DNA of 64,000 nt, from assembly GCF_009913235.1 (NCBI RefSeq), contig NZ_CP047897.1, forward strand, positions 4,153,001 through 4,217,000. Direction: 5' to 3'. The DNA is from Nibribacter ruber (GTDB lineage Bacteria; Bacteroidota; Bacteroidia; Cytophagales; Hymenobacteraceae). Below, piece by piece: positions 32,196 to 41,295 of this stretch. A program made the position numbers and the translations under genes. The notes under the pieces were generated by a model, which was given only the letters and a program-made list of their open reading frames with translations, was not told the origin of the DNA and ran no database searches. Numbering within the stretch: position 1 is the stretch's first letter; the number at the start of each line of letters is the position of its first letter.

Positions 32196-34673
32196 ATGAA
32201 ACAATTGATTGCCCTTTTACCTGCTTTCCTTTTTCTCCTTTTCAACAGTTTTTCTGCCCAGGCGCAAGGCCGCGTGTCTGGTACTTTACAAGATGCCGCC
32301 TCAGGTCAGCCGGTGGGGTTTGCTACGGCCGTGCTGCTTTCTGCCCAGGACTCCGCTATTGTGGCCAGTGCCTTGGTGGGTGCCGAGGGCACGTTTGTAC
32401 TGGCGCCCGCGCCTGTGGGCAGGTACCACGTCAAGGTGTCGTTTATTGGCTACCAGACGCGGGTGGTGCCTAATATAAGCGTGACCGCCGCCAAGCCAGA
32501 AGTGAACATTGGCGTGCTTAAACTGGCTGCCGCCTCTACCAATTTGCAGGCGGTGGAGGTCATGGGCCAGCGCGAAGCCGTGGAATATGGGCTGGACCGG
32601 CGGGTGTACAACGTAGGCCAGGACCTGTCAACGGTGGGCGGAACGGCCGTGGATGTGATGCAGAACGTGCCTTCGGTGACGGTAGACCAGGAAGGAACGG
32701 TGAGCATGCGCGGCACGTCTAACATTACCATCCTCATCAACGGAAAACCGTCTGCGCTCAGCGGCCTGGGCCTGGACCAGATTCCGGCCAGTACCATTGA
32801 GCGGGTAGAGGTGATCACCAATCCGTCTAGTAAATATGATCCCAGCGGCACGGGTGGCGTGCTCAACATCATCCTTAAGAAAGAGCAACAGAAGGGCTTG
32901 AATGGCATGGCCTCCGTCACCGCCGGGCCTAACAACCGCTATAATACCTCGCTCAACCTCAACTATAGGGTGGGCAAGTTCAACCTGTTCGCCAACCATG
33001 ACTTTCGGCAAGACGTCCGCAGGGGCGAAGGGCACCAGTTCAGGACCAATTATTTCCAGACTGAAGAAGGCCGGGACACCACCACTTTCCAGGAGCAGAA
33101 CTCTACTAATGAGATGCAGCGGGGCAATCATAACGTGCGTTTCGGGGCAGATTATGACCTCACGGAGGACCAAAGCATCACGGCCGCCCTGTTGTACCGC
33201 TACGGCTACCGCGAGAATGAAGGCACCTTGCACTACCGTTTTCTGGAGGAAGACCTGGGCCTGAACAGTTCCTCCTTGAGAAACAGCACCGGGGAAGAAA
33301 CCAGCAAACTCTGGGAATACACGCTGGGGTACCGCAAGACCTTCGCCCAGCCGGGCCGGGAGCTCACCGCCGATGCCGTCTTCAATGTAGAGCAGGAAGA
33401 CGGGTTTGATGCCTTCAACCAGCAGTATTTTGACGCCGCCGGCGCGGTTTTGCCCACCAGAGCCAGCCTGCAACAGAATGATGTGCTGGAGAAAGAGCGC
33501 GAGTTCTCCCTGCAGGCCGACTACGTGCACCCCTTCCGTGAGAAAGGCAAATGGGAGGCCGGCTACCGCAGTACCTTTGAACGCAACGACGCCGATGTGC
33601 AGGCCCAGAACTTCAACCGCGCCACCAGTCAGTTTGAGAACAGCGTGGGCCGCACCAACCACTTTGTTTATGACGAATGGGTGCACGCCGTGTATGGCAA
33701 CTACGGAGACGCGTTCAAGAAATTCAGCTACCAGGTAGGCGCCCGCCTGGAGCAGACCAACCTGGTCATCAACCAGATCACGCAGAAGAACAGAAACAAG
33801 CGCAATTACCTGAACCTGTTCCCCAGCGTGTTTGTGACCTATGATTTCTCTGAGGAGCAGAAAGTGCAGACCAGTTACAGCCGCCGCATTGACAGACCCG
33901 GCACCCGGCAGCTCAACCCGTTTCTGGACATTTCAGACTCTTTGAACCTGCGCCAGGGCAATCCCAACCTGAACCCCGAGTTCATCGACTCGTATGAAAT
34001 CAACTACCTGCACTTCTGGAAACAGACCACTCTCACGGCTTCTGTGTTCTACCGCAAAATGACGGATCTGGTGCAACAGGTGCGCCAACTGCAACCAGAC
34101 AATCAGACCACCTTCACCACGTACCAGAATTTTTCTACCGGAGAGTCTTATGGCCTGGAATTGACCGGAACCACTACGCTCACCAACTGGTGGCGCCTGA
34201 ACGCCAATGCGTCTGGGTTTCAGTATAAAATCAACGGGTCTGAAGAGCAGGGCATTGCGTCCAATAGTAGGTTCAGCTGGACCAGCCGTGTCAATTCTAA
34301 CTTCACGCTGCCCTTTAAAACCGAGGTGCAGCTGTCGGCCAACTATCGCTCGCCTACGGCCACGGCCCAGGGAGAACGGTCTTCCTTTTTTATGACCAGC
34401 CTAAGCTTGCGCAAGGAAGTGTTAAAAGGCAAAGGCAACATCATTCTGCGAGTGCAGGACGTGCTCAACACCATGGAGTTCAACTCTACCAGTGCCAGCG
34501 GCGATAGGTTCTTAGGTGGGTTTGAGGAGACCAGCACCTATAAACCGCAGAGCAGGCTGGTGTATGTGGGCTTCAGCTACCGGTTTGGCAACAACGGCAA
34601 CCAGAAAAAAGACCGCGAAGAGCGGCAGGAAGAAAACCCAGACCAGCAGATGGGGGAGGGGATTCAGAACTAA
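32196..34673 (+). CDS. Outer membrane beta-barrel protein, TonB-receptor related
   Basis: 825 aa, signal peptide ending FSAQAQ, a CarboxypepD_reg-like domain (GRVSGTLQDAASGQPVGFATAVLL), plug-like region (VMQNVPSVTVDQEGTVSMRGTSNITILINGKPS, NPSSKYDPSGTGGVLNIILKK) and a long barrel ending LVYVGFSYRFG, followed by a charged tail (KKDREERQEENPDQQ). Same family as 4844-7270. Ligand unknown. Confidence 0.85.
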   Translation: MKQLIALLPAFLFLLFNSFSAQAQGRVSGTLQDAASGQPVGFATAVLLSAQDSAIVASALVGAEGTFVLAPAPVGRYHVKVSFIGYQTRVVPNISVTAAKPEVNIGVLKLAAASTNLQAVEVMGQREAVEYGLDRRVYNVGQDLSTVGGTAVDVMQNVPSVTVDQEGTVSMRGTSNITILINGKPSALSGLGLDQIPASTIERVEVITNPSSKYDPSGTGGVLNIILKKEQQKGLNGMASVTAGPNNRYNTSLNLNYRVGKFNLFANHDFRQDVRRGEGHQFRTNYFQTEEGRDTTTFQEQNSTNEMQRGNHNVRFGADYDLTEDQSITAALLYRYGYRENEGTLHYRFLEEDLGLNSSSLRNSTGEETSKLWEYTLGYRKTFAQPGRELTADAVFNVEQEDGFDAFNQQYFDAAGAVLPTRASLQQNDVLEKEREFSLQADYVHPFREKGKWEAGYRSTFERNDADVQAQNFNRATSQFENSVGRTNHFVYDEWVHAVYGNYGDAFKKFSYQVGARLEQTNLVINQITQKNRNKRNYLNLFPSVFVTYDFSEEQKVQTSYSRRIDRPGTRQLNPFLDISDSLNLRQGNPNLNPEFIDSYEINYLHFWKQTTLTASVFYRKMTDLVQQVRQLQPDNQTTFTTYQNFSTGESYGLELTGTTTLTNWWRLNANASGFQYKINGSEEQGIASNSRFSWTSRVNSNFTLPFKTEVQLSANYRSPTATAQGERSSFFMTSLSLRKEVLKGKGNIILRVQDVLNTMEFNSTSASGDRFLGGFEETSTYKPQSRLVYVGFSYRFGNNGNQKKDREERQEENPDQQMGEGIQN

Positions 34674-34697
34674 ACATATGCTTGATTTGAAAAGCCT

Positions 34698-34736
34698 TCG
34701 TTTTAGCCTGTTTTCCAGAAAATAAGCCAAAAACGG
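34698..34736. repeat. 40-bp intergenic palindrome
   Basis: cgttttagcctgttttcc and a complement with a few mismatches, 25 bp after the barrel stop. Confidence 0.75.
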
Positions 34737-34762
34737 AACTGTTCGCCAACTAGGCAGAAACT

Positions 34763-34793
34763 AGAAGAGCCCGGTAGTTTGCCGGGCTCTTCT
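34763..34793. terminator. Hairpin between convergent genes
   Basis: Perfect 12-bp arms agaagagcccgg and ccgggctcttct with a 7-nt loop. No clear T run, so the terminator role is inferred from position. Confidence 0.5.
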
Positions 34794-34817
34794 GGCGTAG
34801 GACGCAGGGGAAAGGGG

Positions 34818-35120
34818 TTAGTCGTTGTCTTTCTTGGTGTATTTCCTGTGACGTTTGGGGTCTTTCTTCTTGTCTTTTTTCTTCCCAATGGCGCCACCAG
34901 CCACGGTACCGGCCACGCCGCCAATGACTGCTCCTTTGCCGCCGCCAATCACAGCCCCGGCCGCCGCGCCGCCGGCTCCGCCAATCACAGCGCCTTTGGC
35001 TTTTCTACTCCAGCCCTTCTTTTCTTTTTTCTTGGTGTCTTGTGCGTGGGTCTCCGTTATGCTGCCGCCCAGAAAGAAGACGGAGCAGAGCATGATGGTC
35101 GCTATTTTTAGATTTTTCAT
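34818..35120 (-). CDS. Glycine-zipper protein, secreted
   Basis: 100 aa: signal peptide MKNLKIATIMLCSVFFLGGS cut near THAQ, basic stretch, then a glycine-zipper domain (KGAVIGGAGGAAAGAVIGGGKGAVIGGVAGTVAGGAIG, YMGG-like) and a highly basic tail (KKKDKKKDPKRHRKYTKK). Such proteins insert in or coat the envelope. Role unknown. Confidence 0.82.
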   Translation of the reverse strand: MKNLKIATIMLCSVFFLGGSITETHAQDTKKKEKKGWSRKAKGAVIGGAGGAAAGAVIGGGKGAVIGGVAGTVAGGAIGKKKDKKKDPKRHRKYTKKDND

Positions 35121-35232
35121 AGTCTTAGGTTTGTGCTTGTAATTGTATTAAACGAAGCGCGACTAATGAAAGTTTTTCAACACTTTTCTGTTGGGGGTAG
35201 AAGGAAGAATGGTATTGCTGTAAATATAAATG

Positions 35233-35271
35233 AGAAACGCCTGCTTCCATTGGCGGGAAGCAGGCGTTTCT
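35233..35271. terminator. Strong hairpin between two minus-strand genes
   Basis: Perfect 16-bp arms agaaacgcctgcttcc and complement around a 7-nt loop, between the genes at 34818 and 35319. Likely terminates the latter. Confidence 0.6.
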
Positions 35272-35318
35272 ATTAGCTTTAATTTGAATTTTAAGTAGAT
35301 CTCAGAAAGTCTTAAGCC

Positions 35319-35576
35319 TTAGGCGAATTTGACCTTTATGATGGTGGTGAGGTAGTCGTAAATCTCGGTGACCTCCTTGTCATACAAAAAGGTATTGTAT
35401 TGGTCTGTAGACACTTTGCAGACACGGCAACCGTTCTCCACCATCTGAAACACCACCTCCCTGATTCTGAGCGGGTGCCCGGCCAGGTTGAGCATACAAG
35501 TGGAATCTGCTGCCTCTACCTGCAAAAACAGGTGGTACAGTTCATGTTCGTCAAAGGGTTGTGCTTCTGTGGTCAT
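35319..35576 (-). CDS. Small conserved-looking cytoplasmic protein
   Basis: 85 aa, no signal peptide. It begins MTTEAQPFDEHELYHLFLQVEAADSTCMLNLAGHPLRI and has three cysteines (one C-x2-C: CRVC). Composition is normal for a coding gene and it has its own terminator. No family recognised. Confidence 0.6.
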   Translation of the reverse strand: MTTEAQPFDEHELYHLFLQVEAADSTCMLNLAGHPLRIREVVFQMVENGCRVCKVSTDQYNTFLYDKEVTEIYDYLTTIIKVKFA

Positions 35577-35640
35577 GGCTCTACAGGTAATGACCGCCTA
35601 ACAACGGGACCGCGCGCTTAGTGCAAAATGACCTGGAAAA

Positions 35641-36540
35641 TTATGCGGGCACCGCTCGTTTTCTGGCCGGCCTGCTCACCAGGTACACTCCCCCAAAGAT
35701 CATGAGCGCGAACACCGCCTTCTGCCAGGTGAACACGTCTTTGCCCAGCCCCACGGCAATAAGAATAGCCAGCACCGGCTGCAGGTAAATGTACACCCCC
35801 AACAGAGATGGACTGGCATACGTGAGCGCCCAGGCATTGAGCAGGTACGCCATAATGGTCACCCCGATGATCATGAAGGCGATGGCCGCCCACACGTGCA
35901 CGGGAAATGCTGCATAGTCTGGCGTTCCTAACTGGGGCAGACCAAAGGGCAGCACACCCAAGAAGCCTACCAGAAACACCCGGCTCACCACCGTAATGGC
36001 CTTGTAGCGTTGCATGAGCGGTTTTACCAGCACCAGGTAAATACCATACGAGGTGGCATTGATGAGAATGAGAATATCGCCGAGGGTATTGCCTTGTGAT
36101 TTTGCATCGGTTTTTCCGTAGATGAGCAGAAAAGCACCCACGCAGGCCAGCAAAATGCCCCCAATGCGCTGCTTCTGCACCTTCTCCCTCAGCAACACCG
36201 CCGACATGATCAGCACCACAATGGGCGTGATGGTCATGATGAGCGAGGCATTGATGGGAGAGGTCAGGTTGAGGCCACCAAAAAACGTGAGCTGGTTGAG
36301 CGCAATCCCGAAGAATCCGCACAGAATCACTCGTCGCCAGTCGGCCCAGCCTTGGATCTGTTCTTTGGTCCTGAGCAATGACACGGCCCAGAAAAACAGC
36401 ACCGCCCCACTCACCCGCAGAAGAATCAGGCCGTACGGCTGCACATACGCGGGCATCACTTCCTTGGCTATGCTGTAATTGGCTCCGTAGATAAGAGCTA
36501 CCAAAAACAATGAGCCATGTACTTTCAACTGCTGATTCAT
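35641..36540 (-). CDS. EamA/DMT-family transporter
   Basis: 299 aa with ten hydrophobic segments in two five-helix EamA repeats (first about 5-140, second about 150-290). Motifs such as LLRVSGAVLFFWAVSLL, TSPINASLIMTITPIVVLIMSAVLLREKV and SPSLLGVYIYLQPVLAILIAVGLGKD are typical. It probably exports a metabolite or amino acid. The basic tail RPARKRAVPA is cytoplasmic. Confidence 0.88.
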   Translation of the reverse strand: MNQQLKVHGSLFLVALIYGANYSIAKEVMPAYVQPYGLILLRVSGAVLFFWAVSLLRTKEQIQGWADWRRVILCGFFGIALNQLTFFGGLNLTSPINASLIMTITPIVVLIMSAVLLREKVQKQRIGGILLACVGAFLLIYGKTDAKSQGNTLGDILILINATSYGIYLVLVKPLMQRYKAITVVSRVFLVGFLGVLPFGLPQLGTPDYAAFPVHVWAAIAFMIIGVTIMAYLLNAWALTYASPSLLGVYIYLQPVLAILIAVGLGKDVFTWQKAVFALMIFGGVYLVSRPARKRAVPA

Positions 36541-37608
36541 CCCGCAAAGGTAGTGTGCCGCCGGCAGGATTTTTCGTTTTTGGATTGTTTCCTGAGAAAC
36601 TGCCTAAAAACGGTAATCGTCCTCTGGTTTTAGTGCTTCCGCCGTTTTGGTGTTCTCATCAACAATGATCTGGATTTACATCTGTGACTTTCTGCTATTG
36701 CTTCTGCCTTTGTGCACTTCCGTTGGCTGTTCCTAGAGTAGTTTCTTTCCCTCCGGTTCGAACACACTGCTTTGTTTCATTTCTTCCGGTAAGCGCTCAC
36801 GGCCGCGGGGCCCCGTCCCGGCCCTTCGCACTGCTGTTGTTTGTGGGACTTTGTCCCTGCCGCCGCTGGCCGCGGCGCACAAACACCAGAGGCGCTCAAG
36901 ACCAGGACTGGTTTCGGTCCCAATTCTGCTTTCGTTTGATGGTTGATTACCTGGTTTCAGGTAATGGCGGTTCCTGTCGATGCAGAGACAAGCGTGCCAA
37001 GGCACGGCTTTTTTATCTGCTTTCCCGCGTCTGGTTCAAGTTTATGACTTGGACCCACCGTGGCGGGCAGTCTGAGACTGCCCTGGGGCATCAGCCTCCA
37101 ACCTCTTCCGGTGGGGAACCTGTGCATCATCCTTCGCCAAGTGGGGATTCCTTCCTTGAGGGGGGCGAAGGGGGTGTTTACATTTGAAGATAACCCCAGT
37201 ACAAGAAGGCAACGTGTCAGAGGCAAGGCGGTGCCTTTGTCTCTACATTATCTGCATTTACCATTCCTCTTTAAATGGGGTAGGGGGAGTGGCTGCGTCT
37301 TTCTTCCGCTGCCTCCTACTTTGAGCGATACCTAGCTGAATCCGCTGTCTGGGATTTACAATATGGTAGGGCTCTGAGTAAATTCTTCTCTTCTGTTTTA
37401 GAAGGAGCCGGGGAAGGTAAAACTAGCAATGCGCAGTAGTCTGTCTCCACATCTTCTTCTATTATTTGCCTCTACTTTTCGTCGGGGATTCCTCTGCATC
37501 CATCCCGTGAAATACTGATTTTATCCAAAAAATACCACCACATTGAACTAGCTGCCAATGAGTTAAGTTAAGCGACAAATTAAATCTAAAATTCTCAACT
37601 GGTATTGT
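36541..37608. other. Long non-coding stretch of about 1.07 kb
   Basis: Holds a 40-bp palindrome (36575-36613), a fragment of the composite repeat hairpin near 36650, a GC-rich patch (36795-36900) with gcggggccccgtcccggccc, and a fragment of the composite repeat's front block near 37144-37188. Open frames here (such as 36684-37187) have unlikely composition. It may be accumulated repeat debris. Confidence 0.55.
36575..36613. repeat. 40-bp intergenic palindrome, diverged
   Basis: cgtttttggattgtttcctg and right arm gaaactgcctaaaaacg. Confidence 0.65.
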
Positions 37609-40600
37609 ATGAAGATTCAAGTTACCCGTAACAGAAGCTCTGCCGCCTTTCACGTCTGGATGTTGGTATGGGCTTTCTCTATTTTCAGGTGTGGCTCTGT
37701 GCTGGCGCAAACAACAACTCCTACCTATGTCCCCGGAGATTATCGCACTGCCACATCGGGTATGCTTGGCCAAGCGGGAGGCACTGCGTTACTGGAGCAA
37801 CTGACTGCAGACAATACCTGGGCCTCGGTGGCCTACCCAATTCCGGCTAATGCCACCGTGTACGTACGGCACGCCGTGCAAATTGAAAACACCTTAGAGG
37901 TAGACAAGCTCATTGTCTCTACTCAACAAACCACCATCACTTCTTCTGCTGCGCTCATCGCTAACTCTACTTTGTCTGTAAGTGCCGGTGCCACCTTGCT
38001 CATGCAAGGCGACATCCATGTCAAAGGCACTCTCAAAGTAGAGGCAAACGCCAAACTCGTCATAAAATCTGCATCGTATCAAGGGCTGTCTACGCTTTGG
38101 GCGGGCATAGAGCAACTAGATCCAGCTTCTGAAGTTCGGTTGGAAGAGGTGGCTCCCAAGGCAGTGCTTTTCTCTCCGGCTGCCTTAACAACTCAAACGA
38201 ATGGCTTTCTGCTAGGCAAACTTACCATTGCTTTCAGCAGCGGCAATACTCAGTGGCAATTAGTAGATGGCTCTGCGACCCTGGCCTCCTCTGCTGTAAG
38301 TTTCATGATTCCGTCCTCTTCTTCCTTAACGCTCGCGCCCGCCAACAGTCAGATTTCTTTTGGGCAAGGATTAGCGCTTGCAGGCGGCACTTTCTATGGG
38401 CAGAACCAAGTAAACGGAACGGTTTCCATAGCTGTGGGGCAGGACTTACAACTCACTAGCAACGCTGTTCTGCAGTTAAACCAAACGGCCAGTTCTACGG
38501 CCATAACTTTGTTTGATTTAAAAGGCAACCTCCTTCTGGACAACACTTCCTCCATCATTAACAGCGCCGCCGTGAACACTAGCTCCAGCGGGATAAAACT
38601 GAGTGGAACAGACTGGCAAACGCTCAACACGGCCGGCCCCATAAACCACGTTTCCTTGACGGTGAAAACTGGTAGCAAGGCTCGTTTAGCCAATAATCTA
38701 TCGCTCAATTCGTCCAACTCAGTGTACGCCGGCACGGTTACCGTTGAGAACGGAGCCAGCCTGGACTTCGGGGCTGATGCCGCCGGAAATGGATATGCCG
38801 TTACAGGGCAAGGATATTTTAAAGCTGATTTAGGAAGCACGCTGTACATTACCAGCGCGCAAGGAATCAATGCCACCGGCACCATGGGCAACGTACAGGT
38901 AACCGATACCCGGCGTACGTTCAACCAGCTGGCCACTTTTGTTTACAGCGGGCTGGTGCCACAGCAAACCGGCAATGTCTTTACTACTACCGGAAGCGGA
39001 AAAATTGTAGTGATAGATAATCCCACGTCGGTCACCCTTACCAATAGTATCAACATCACTAGCAACACCACCCTGGCGGCAGACGGCGGAAGGCTGGAAA
39101 TCCGGCAAGGCAAATTCATAGGCACTGCCACCGCAGACGTGACGGGAACTGGAAAACTGGTCATGCGCGGCGGCGTATACCAGGTACAAGTAGTAAACGT
39201 ACAAGTGCCGCAGCTGACGGGCACGCATGACATCACCGCGGGAACCGTGGAACTGGCCGGCAACGGAACGCAGACCCTGAAAGGCGGTACCTATCCGGCG
39301 GTCATCATCAGTGGCAATAATACCTTGGGCACTAGCGCCAAGACCATCTCCAGCACGACGACCATTACCCAGAACCTGACCATCCTGCCCAATGCCATCT
39401 TAGATGCCAGCACTAAATCACTGAAAGGCGATGGCGGCCTCACCATGACCGGTGGCACCTTGCGCCTGGCAAGAACCACCGCCACCTTGCCAGAATTAAC
39501 CGGCAACAACAACCCTTATTCCCTGACGGGAGGCACCATAGAATTTTACGGTTCTCTCAATGGTCAGTACCAAAGCATTAGAGGCACGTATGGGGCTTCC
39601 AAGAAAATCACCTACCATCATCTGCAGTTGAATGCGGCGCAGGCCAATACCACAGACGGAGGCAGCAACATCCAGTCCAGCGCCAATTTTGACGTAGCCG
39701 GCACGCTCACCCTCAATGCGCCCGCCGTCTTTCAGGTGGCCTCCAACAGAACCATTGCCGGGACGGGTAATTTCATGGTGCTCCCTGGCGCCACCCTGTT
39801 GTACGGTTCTCCGCAAGGCATCAAAACTTCTGGGACCGGCACGCTGGATGGCAACATACGCGTAAGCGGCACCCGCACTTTCTCGTCAGAGGCGAATTAT
39901 GGTTTCATTGGCGCTTCTGAGATGGTCTCTGGAAACGGACTTCCTGCCACGGTCGTTAATCTGCTGGTATCCAAAACGGGAAGCGGCGTGACGCTGACCA
40001 ATTCAGTAGCCGTCACTGGCACGTTCACCCTGAAAAGCGGTACCTTCAAGACAGACTCTAAGGAGTTATACATGGTTAATTCAAGCACGTCTGCGGTAGT
40101 GGTTGCAGACCCTACCTTTTACATACAGGGCAATTTAAGACGAGCCATTGCTACTACCGGTACCTATCAGTTTCCAATAGGAACCGCCACAGGTAAACGA
40201 ATGCTGGAACTTACTTCCAATGAATTAACCGGAAATGGATTTCAAAACATTCTGGTGGGTTTCAATCCACTAATCAGCCACCAAGACAGCGATATGCTCT
40301 TAGAGGAAAACGGCTACTATTATACCAGCATGCAGCCCGATGGAGTATGGACCCTAGAGCCCAATGCGCTTCCAGCCAGCGGTTCTTACACGGCTGTAGC
40401 CTCTTTGCAAGGATTCTCCAACCTCACAGACAACCAGTTCGCGCTATTAGTGCGCCCCAAAACTTCTGTTTCTGGCAAAGACTGGAGAACGGGCGGTGGA
40501 ATGCTGGAAGGACCCAATAAAGACGGAAGAACAGTCAGCAGCGGGTATGCCAAACGCGCATTTATGACCCAGTTCGGACAACTAGGCATTGCCAACGCCA

Positions 40601-41157
40601 CCGCTGGCACCTTACCCGTTTCCTGGCTGTATGTTACCGGCAAGCGAACCCAACATGAAACCGTTATTGAGTGGGCAACAGCCACAGAAAAAAACAATGA
40701 CCGTTTTGAAGTGCAATACTCCTTAGATGGAAAAACCTTTACCAATGCGGGCACCGTGAAAGCCGCCGGCAATAGTAATACCATTCAGAAATACAGACTT
40801 TTTCATACCTTATCTGCTGACCAGATAACTTATTACCGAATCAAACAGATTGACACTGACGGCGCGTTTGAGCTTAGTAAAGTAATTTCTGTGAATGGCT
40901 CTAAAACTACCCAGCTGGTCCAATTGTCTTTATACCCAAATCCTACGCATGAAGAATTGTTTGTGCATGGACTTACATTAGCTACCAATGCCAAAGTTGA
41001 AATCTACAATGCCACAGGCCAAAAGGTACAAGTATTCCATTTTGAAGCAGACAGCAGAGTACCCAAGCTGAAAGTAGACCATTTACCAAGTGGGACCTAT
41101 TCTCTCCACCTCCAACAAGAAGGAATCACGCACCGTCTACGTTTTGTGAAACAGTAA
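37609..41157 (+). CDS. Large T9SS-secreted surface protein
   Basis: 1182 aa: N-terminal signal region ending VLAQTTTP, then some 900 residues of repetitive beta-helix-like sequence rich in T, S, G and N (recurring GTGKLVMRGG, AGTVELAGNGTQTLKGG, TGTFTLKSGTF units). The last ~75 residues (SLYPNPTHEELFVHGL...LPSGTYSLHLQQEGITHRLRFVKQ) form a Por secretion system type A C-terminal sorting signal. The protein should be exported by the type IX system and attached to or released from the cell surface. Function could be adhesion. Followed by palindrome and terminator. Confidence 0.88.
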   Translation: MKIQVTRNRSSAAFHVWMLVWAFSIFRCGSVLAQTTTPTYVPGDYRTATSGMLGQAGGTALLEQLTADNTWASVAYPIPANATVYVRHAVQIENTLEVDKLIVSTQQTTITSSAALIANSTLSVSAGATLLMQGDIHVKGTLKVEANAKLVIKSASYQGLSTLWAGIEQLDPASEVRLEEVAPKAVLFSPAALTTQTNGFLLGKLTIAFSSGNTQWQLVDGSATLASSAVSFMIPSSSSLTLAPANSQISFGQGLALAGGTFYGQNQVNGTVSIAVGQDLQLTSNAVLQLNQTASSTAITLFDLKGNLLLDNTSSIINSAAVNTSSSGIKLSGTDWQTLNTAGPINHVSLTVKTGSKARLANNLSLNSSNSVYAGTVTVENGASLDFGADAAGNGYAVTGQGYFKADLGSTLYITSAQGINATGTMGNVQVTDTRRTFNQLATFVYSGLVPQQTGNVFTTTGSGKIVVIDNPTSVTLTNSINITSNTTLAADGGRLEIRQGKFIGTATADVTGTGKLVMRGGVYQVQVVNVQVPQLTGTHDITAGTVELAGNGTQTLKGGTYPAVIISGNNTLGTSAKTISSTTTITQNLTILPNAILDASTKSLKGDGGLTMTGGTLRLARTTATLPELTGNNNPYSLTGGTIEFYGSLNGQYQSIRGTYGASKKITYHHLQLNAAQANTTDGGSNIQSSANFDVAGTLTLNAPAVFQVASNRTIAGTGNFMVLPGATLLYGSPQGIKTSGTGTLDGNIRVSGTRTFSSEANYGFIGASEMVSGNGLPATVVNLLVSKTGSGVTLTNSVAVTGTFTLKSGTFKTDSKELYMVNSSTSAVVVADPTFYIQGNLRRAIATTGTYQFPIGTATGKRMLELTSNELTGNGFQNILVGFNPLISHQDSDMLLEENGYYYTSMQPDGVWTLEPNALPASGSYTAVASLQGFSNLTDNQFALLVRPKTSVSGKDWRTGGGMLEGPNKDGRTVSSGYAKRAFMTQFGQLGIANATAGTLPVSWLYVTGKRTQHETVIEWATATEKNNDRFEVQYSLDGKTFTNAGTVKAAGNSNTIQKYRLFHTLSADQITYYRIKQIDTDGAFELSKVISVNGSKTTQLVQLSLYPNPTHEELFVHGLTLATNAKVEIYNATGQKVQVFHFEADSRVPKLKVDHLPSGTYSLHLQQEGITHRLRFVKQ

Positions 41158-41159
41158 TC

Positions 41160-41200
41160 CGTTTTTGGTCTGTTTCCCAGAAAACAGCCCAAAAACGAAG
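41160..41200. repeat. 40-bp intergenic palindrome
   Basis: cgtttttggtctgtttccca and right arm gaaaacagcccaaaaacg, starting right after the stop codon. Confidence 0.8.
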
Positions 41201-41232
41201 AGAGCCGCTCCATTTGGGGCGGCTCTCTTCGT
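41197..41232. terminator. Hairpin between convergent genes
   Basis: gaagagagccgctcc and its exact complement around atttg, overlapping the end of the palindrome. Confidence 0.65.
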
Positions 41233-41295
41233 TTGAAAATCAATGGCCTCGGCGCTACAGAAAATAGCACATCAGTACATTCAAAAATTAGCACA

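Noticed and set aside
36750-36770. ggttcgaa as a tRNA T-loop
   Set aside because: No acceptor stem, D-arm or anticodon arm can be formed from the flanking bases.
36684-37187. 167-codon plus-strand frame
   Set aside because: Composition is rich in Cys, Arg and Pro, with no domain pattern, and it runs across repeat fragments.
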